The notes beneath the pieces were generated by a model. That model saw nothing but the letters and a program-made list of their open reading frames with translations, was not told the DNA's origin and made no database searches. Below, one piece after another: positions 15,390 to 17,850 of a stretch of 17,850 bases of DNA. Numbering within the stretch: position 1 is the stretch's first letter; each line of letters opens with the position of its first letter. The translations under genes and the position numbers were made by a program. This stretch comes from QHWK01 sp035315685 (GTDB lineage: Bacteria; Acidobacteriota; Vicinamibacteria; Vicinamibacterales; CAVVIG01): assembly GCA_035315685.1 (NCBI GenBank), contig DATFXR010000300.1:1-17850 (forward strand), read 5' to 3'.

Positions 15390-16145
15390 ATGAAGCATCT
15401 GTTGATTGCCGGGGCGGTCGTGCTGACGCAGGCCGCGACTCCGGCGCAGAAACCAGTGCCCACCTGGCCCAATCTCGTCACACGGTTCGAGAAAGGCAAC
15501 GCGACGAGTGACACCACCGTGCTTCGTGCGGCGGTCGCTGACGCGCATACACTGGCCGACGTCGCCGGCCTCGAGCGCGAGCGGCAGCTTGCCCTCTACG
15601 GCGCCGCGTACGCTGCCTGGCGGCTGGCATTTCTGCCAGGCGTCGCCGACGCCGAATCGAAGGCGCTGCTCGAGGGCGCCGACAAAGACCTGCGCGAGGT
15701 GATCCGGGCGGATGCCAGGTCCGCCGAAGCGCGCGCGTTGCTGGCGAGCGTCAACGGGTACCGGATCCGTGCCGGTGGGAACGCCATGAAGCTCGGCGCC
15801 GAGGCGCAGGAACTGCTCGCTGCGGCCGCGCGGCTCGAGCCAGACAACCCGCGCGTCCTGCTCGAACAGGGCATCAATACCTTTCACGTCCCAGCCGAGT
15901 ACGGCGGGAGCGCCGAGCACGCCGAAGCGCTGCTGCGCCAGTCGCTGGCGGCGTTCGAGCGGGAGCCGGTGGGTCGGCCGTGGCCGAACTGGGGGCGGTT
16001 CGACGCTCGCGTCTGGCTCGGCCAGGTGCTGGCTGCGCGTGGCGACAAGGATGGCGCGCGTGCGGAGTACGATCAGGCGCTGAAGCTGGTGCCCGACTCC
16101 GGCTACGTGAAGTACAAGCTCATTCCGCTCTTGAATCGCAAATGA
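15390..16145 (+). CDS. Secreted TPR-like protein encoded with the receptor
   Basis: A 251-residue protein with a signal peptide (MKHLLIAGAVVLTQAATPAQ; cleavage near residue 19-20). The mature chain is almost entirely helical, with alanine-, leucine- and glutamate-rich antiparallel helices. Tetratricopeptide-like repeats can be made out at the end of the chain, most clearly ARVWLGQVLAARGDKDGARAEYDQALKL. A periplasmic or lipid-free helper of the receptor is plausible, since the gene follows it at 4 bases, has its ribosome binding site inside it, and is followed at once by a sensor kinase. No catalytic residues are seen and the exact function is unknown. The start is fixed by GAGG 7 bases upstream and by the signal peptide. 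The stop TGA (16143-16145) overlaps the ATG of the kinase gene. Confidence 0.75.
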   Translation: MKHLLIAGAVVLTQAATPAQKPVPTWPNLVTRFEKGNATSDTTVLRAAVADAHTLADVAGLERERQLALYGAAYAAWRLAFLPGVADAESKALLEGADKDLREVIRADARSAEARALLASVNGYRIRAGGNAMKLGAEAQELLAAAARLEPDNPRVLLEQGINTFHVPAEYGGSAEHAEALLRQSLAAFEREPVGRPWPNWGRFDARVWLGQVLAARGDKDGARAEYDQALKLVPDSGYVKYKLIPLLNRK

Positions 16146-17242
16146 CCGCCGCGCCGGCGCACGCGGTGCGGACCGTCGAGCTGCACGACCGGCCGTCGAC
16201 CGTCACGCCGGAACTGCGGCTGGTCGCGCGGACCGGCGCGTTCATCGCGGGCTGGACGGCGTTCCTCGTCGTGATGGCGCTCATCGTCACGATCGAGAAA
16301 GGCGTCCCGCTGCGCTACTCGCTCACGTCGTCCGCCGCAAACCATCTCCCGCTCGCCGGCTGCAGCATCGTGGTGTGGCTGGCGAGCGCGTGGATGGCCG
16401 CGCGACGCTGGCATTGGGCGTCGCGAGCGCTCGCCCATGTCGTGATGGGCGTCGTGCTGATCGCCGCCTGGCAGTGGGCGTATGCGCTCTACATGATGCG
16501 CGCGATCGGCCCCGGAGCGTGGACCCGCATTTTCGCCGGCACGCTGCTGTTTCAGTTGAGCAATGCGGCCATCCTGTACGGGGGGATCGTCGCCGTTACC
16601 CTGGCGATGCAATCGACCGCGCGGGAGCGGGCGCAGGAGCAGCGTCAGCATGCGCTGGCGCTGGCGGCGCGCGATGCCGAGATGCGCGCACTCGTGGCAC
16701 AGCTCGAACCGCACTTCCTGCTCAACACGCTGAACTCGATCCTCGCGCTGGTCGAGTCGAGCCCCGGCGATGCGAGCCGGATGATCGAACGGCTGTCGGC
16801 GCTGTTGAAAGCGACCTTCGACGAGAAGGACGAGCCGACGGTGCCGCTCGGACGCGAGCTCGATCTGCTCGAGGCGTACCTGGAAATCGAGCAGGTGCGA
16901 TTCGGCGACCGCCTCCGCGTGACGATCGACGCGCCCGACGAGCTGCGCGCGGTCGCGGTGCCGCCGCTGCTGCTGCAGCCGCTGGTCGAGAATGCCATCA
17001 AGCACGGGGTGAGCGCAGTCAGCGGGCCGGTCGCGGTCGCGGTCACTGCGCGGTCCACTGGTGATCGCGTGCGGCTGGCGGTCGTCGATTCGGGCCGCGG
17101 CTTCGACTACGCGAGCGCGATTGGCCGCGGTCGTGGCCTCGAGCTGGTGCAGCGGCGCCTCGCCGCCTTCGATCCGACCGGCGACGTCCATACCGAGCGA
17201 ACGCCGTCCGGATTTGCGGTCGTCGTGACGATCGCGGTATGA
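16142..17242 (+). CDS. LytS/YpdA-type membrane sensor histidine kinase
   Basis: A 366-residue sensor. Four membrane segments are predicted near residues 31-49, 68-88, 95-118 and 128-155, a compact array without a large periplasmic domain, so it may sense a signal in or near the membrane. The kinase core has the His_kinase box LEPHFLLNTLNSI with the phospho-acceptor H191, a coiled-coil-like helix before it, then the ATPase with the N-box LVENAIKHG (N284) and the G-box DSGRGF, and the C-terminal GRGLELVQRRL. This is the LytS/YehU type of kinase, which partners LytTR regulators. The start overlaps the previous stop (ATGA) and has no separate ribosome binding site, so translation is probably coupled. 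The next gene begins inside its own stop codon in the same way. Confidence 0.92.
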   Translation: MTAAPAHAVRTVELHDRPSTVTPELRLVARTGAFIAGWTAFLVVMALIVTIEKGVPLRYSLTSSAANHLPLAGCSIVVWLASAWMAARRWHWASRALAHVVMGVVLIAAWQWAYALYMMRAIGPGAWTRIFAGTLLFQLSNAAILYGGIVAVTLAMQSTARERAQEQRQHALALAARDAEMRALVAQLEPHFLLNTLNSILALVESSPGDASRMIERLSALLKATFDEKDEPTVPLGRELDLLEAYLEIEQVRFGDRLRVTIDAPDELRAVAVPPLLLQPLVENAIKHGVSAVSGPVAVAVTARSTGDRVRLAVVDSGRGFDYASAIGRGRGLELVQRRLAAFDPTGDVHTERTPSGFAVVVTIAV

Positions 17243-17850
17243 CGCTGCTGCGCGTGGTGGTCGCGGATGATGAGCCGCTGGCGCGGCAGTTCGTGCGGAA
17301 GCTGCTCGGCTCGCATGCGGACGTCGTCGTCGCCGCAGAATGCAGGGACGGCGACATGCTCGCGTCGGCACTCGAGCGGGCGGACGTCGACGTCCTGCTC
17401 CTCGACGTCCGTATGCCGGGCCGCGACGTGTTCGACGTGCTCGACGAACGGGCGCACGCGGCGCCGCACGCGATGCCCGCCGTGATCTTCACCACTGCCT
17501 ACGAGCGGTATGCCGTTCGCGCGTTCGAGCTGAACGCGGCAGACTATCTCGTGAAGCCGATTGCGGCGAGCCGCTTCGGGCAGGCGCTGGCGCGTGCCCG
17601 GCTGCGCATTGTCGATCGCGCGGCGGCGGCCGCCGGCGTGGCACGGGTCGCGCGCGATCTCGGTCGGCGGCCCGATCGCCTGCTCGTCCCGGAGCGTGGA
17701 CGGATGATCCCGATCGCGGTGGACGCGATCGACTGGATCCAGGCGGAAGGCGACTACGCGCGCGTGCACGCCGGCGGCAAGAGCTACCTCGTGGCGCGGT
17801 CGCTGACGGATCTCGAGCGCCGTCTCGATCCGCACCGCTTCTCGCGCGTG
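17239..17850 (+). CDS. LytTR-type response regulator (partial, cut by the window end)
   Basis: The first 204 codons of a regulator that runs off the right edge. The receiver domain (1-120) has the acidic pair D10-D11, the phospho-acceptor D56 in LLLDVRMPG, T86 in IFTTAY and K106 in YLVKP, so all phosphotransfer residues are present. After an alanine- and arginine-rich linker (about 120-153) comes a LytTR DNA-binding domain: DRLLVPERGRMIPIAVDAIDW, then QAEGDYARVHAGGKSYLVAR and DLERRLDPHRFSRV at the edge. LytTR proteins bind direct repeats upstream of their targets; the receptor operon itself is the natural candidate target, though I could not find such repeats upstream of it. The ATG overlaps the kinase stop (ATGA), so kinase and regulator form one coupled unit. 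Confidence 0.93.
   Translation, partial: MTLLRVVVADDEPLARQFVRKLLGSHADVVVAAECRDGDMLASALERADVDVLLLDVRMPGRDVFDVLDERAHAAPHAMPAVIFTTAYERYAVRAFELNAADYLVKPIAASRFGQALARARLRIVDRAAAAAGVARVARDLGRRPDRLLVPERGRMIPIAVDAIDWIQAEGDYARVHAGGKSYLVARSLTDLERRLDPHRFSRV

Noticed and set aside
16103..17371. 422-codon open frame on the - strand
   Set aside because: Antisense to the sensor kinase, which has all its catalytic motifs; rich in Arg, His and Gln without any domain.

Overview
The window looks like a chromosomal piece of a high-GC Acidobacteriota genome, most likely of the class Vicinamibacteria. The evidence is family content, not a marker gene: two tandem FtsX/MacB-type permeases of the acidobacterial duplicated orphan permease (ADOP) kind, a secreted VWFA-related acidobacterial domain protein, many small secreted proteins of unknown role, a TonB receptor with an N-terminal carboxypeptidase-regulatory-like domain, and short palindromic and AGAG-rich intergenic repeats. 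There are no rRNA, tRNA, CRISPR, transposase or phage genes.

Left part, + strand (1-6813): the last 27 codons of an alpha/beta-hydrolase-type gene, then a tight three-gene run. Two ADOP permeases are separated by 9 bases. The second overlaps by 4 bases (ATGA) a 615-residue three-part protein: a complete aldo/keto reductase, a kinase domain resembling polynucleotide 5'-kinase, and a C-terminal HAD domain of the GmhB/HisB-N zinc type. The HAD domain keeps its zinc ligands but has lost the nucleophilic aspartate and other catalytic residues. This fusion is the most unusual object in the window.

Middle (6886-11839): a secreted VWA protein (+) faces a secreted six-bladed NHL propeller (-). The 151 bases between their stop codons are largely a cluster of three copies of an 18-base palindrome. 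Next come a metabolite:H+ symporter-type MFS permease (-) with a 7-base AT-rich tandem repeat at its 3' end, a small secreted protein (+), and a secreted lipocalin-like or DUF1579-like protein (-). The last two converge on a 200-base gap holding an imperfect inverted pair of AGAG-rich repeats around a possible hairpin.

Right part, + strand (11970-17850): an exported SRPBCC/START-like protein, a GNAT acetyltransferase with a TTG start, then a compact probable operon of TonB-dependent receptor, secreted TPR-like protein, LytS-type sensor kinase and LytTR response regulator (cut by the window end). Its last three genes are joined by ATGA overlaps, and the receptor's final codons carry the ribosome binding site of the next gene. 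The layout suggests an outer-membrane uptake or sensing unit with its own two-component system; the ligand cannot be read from the sequence.
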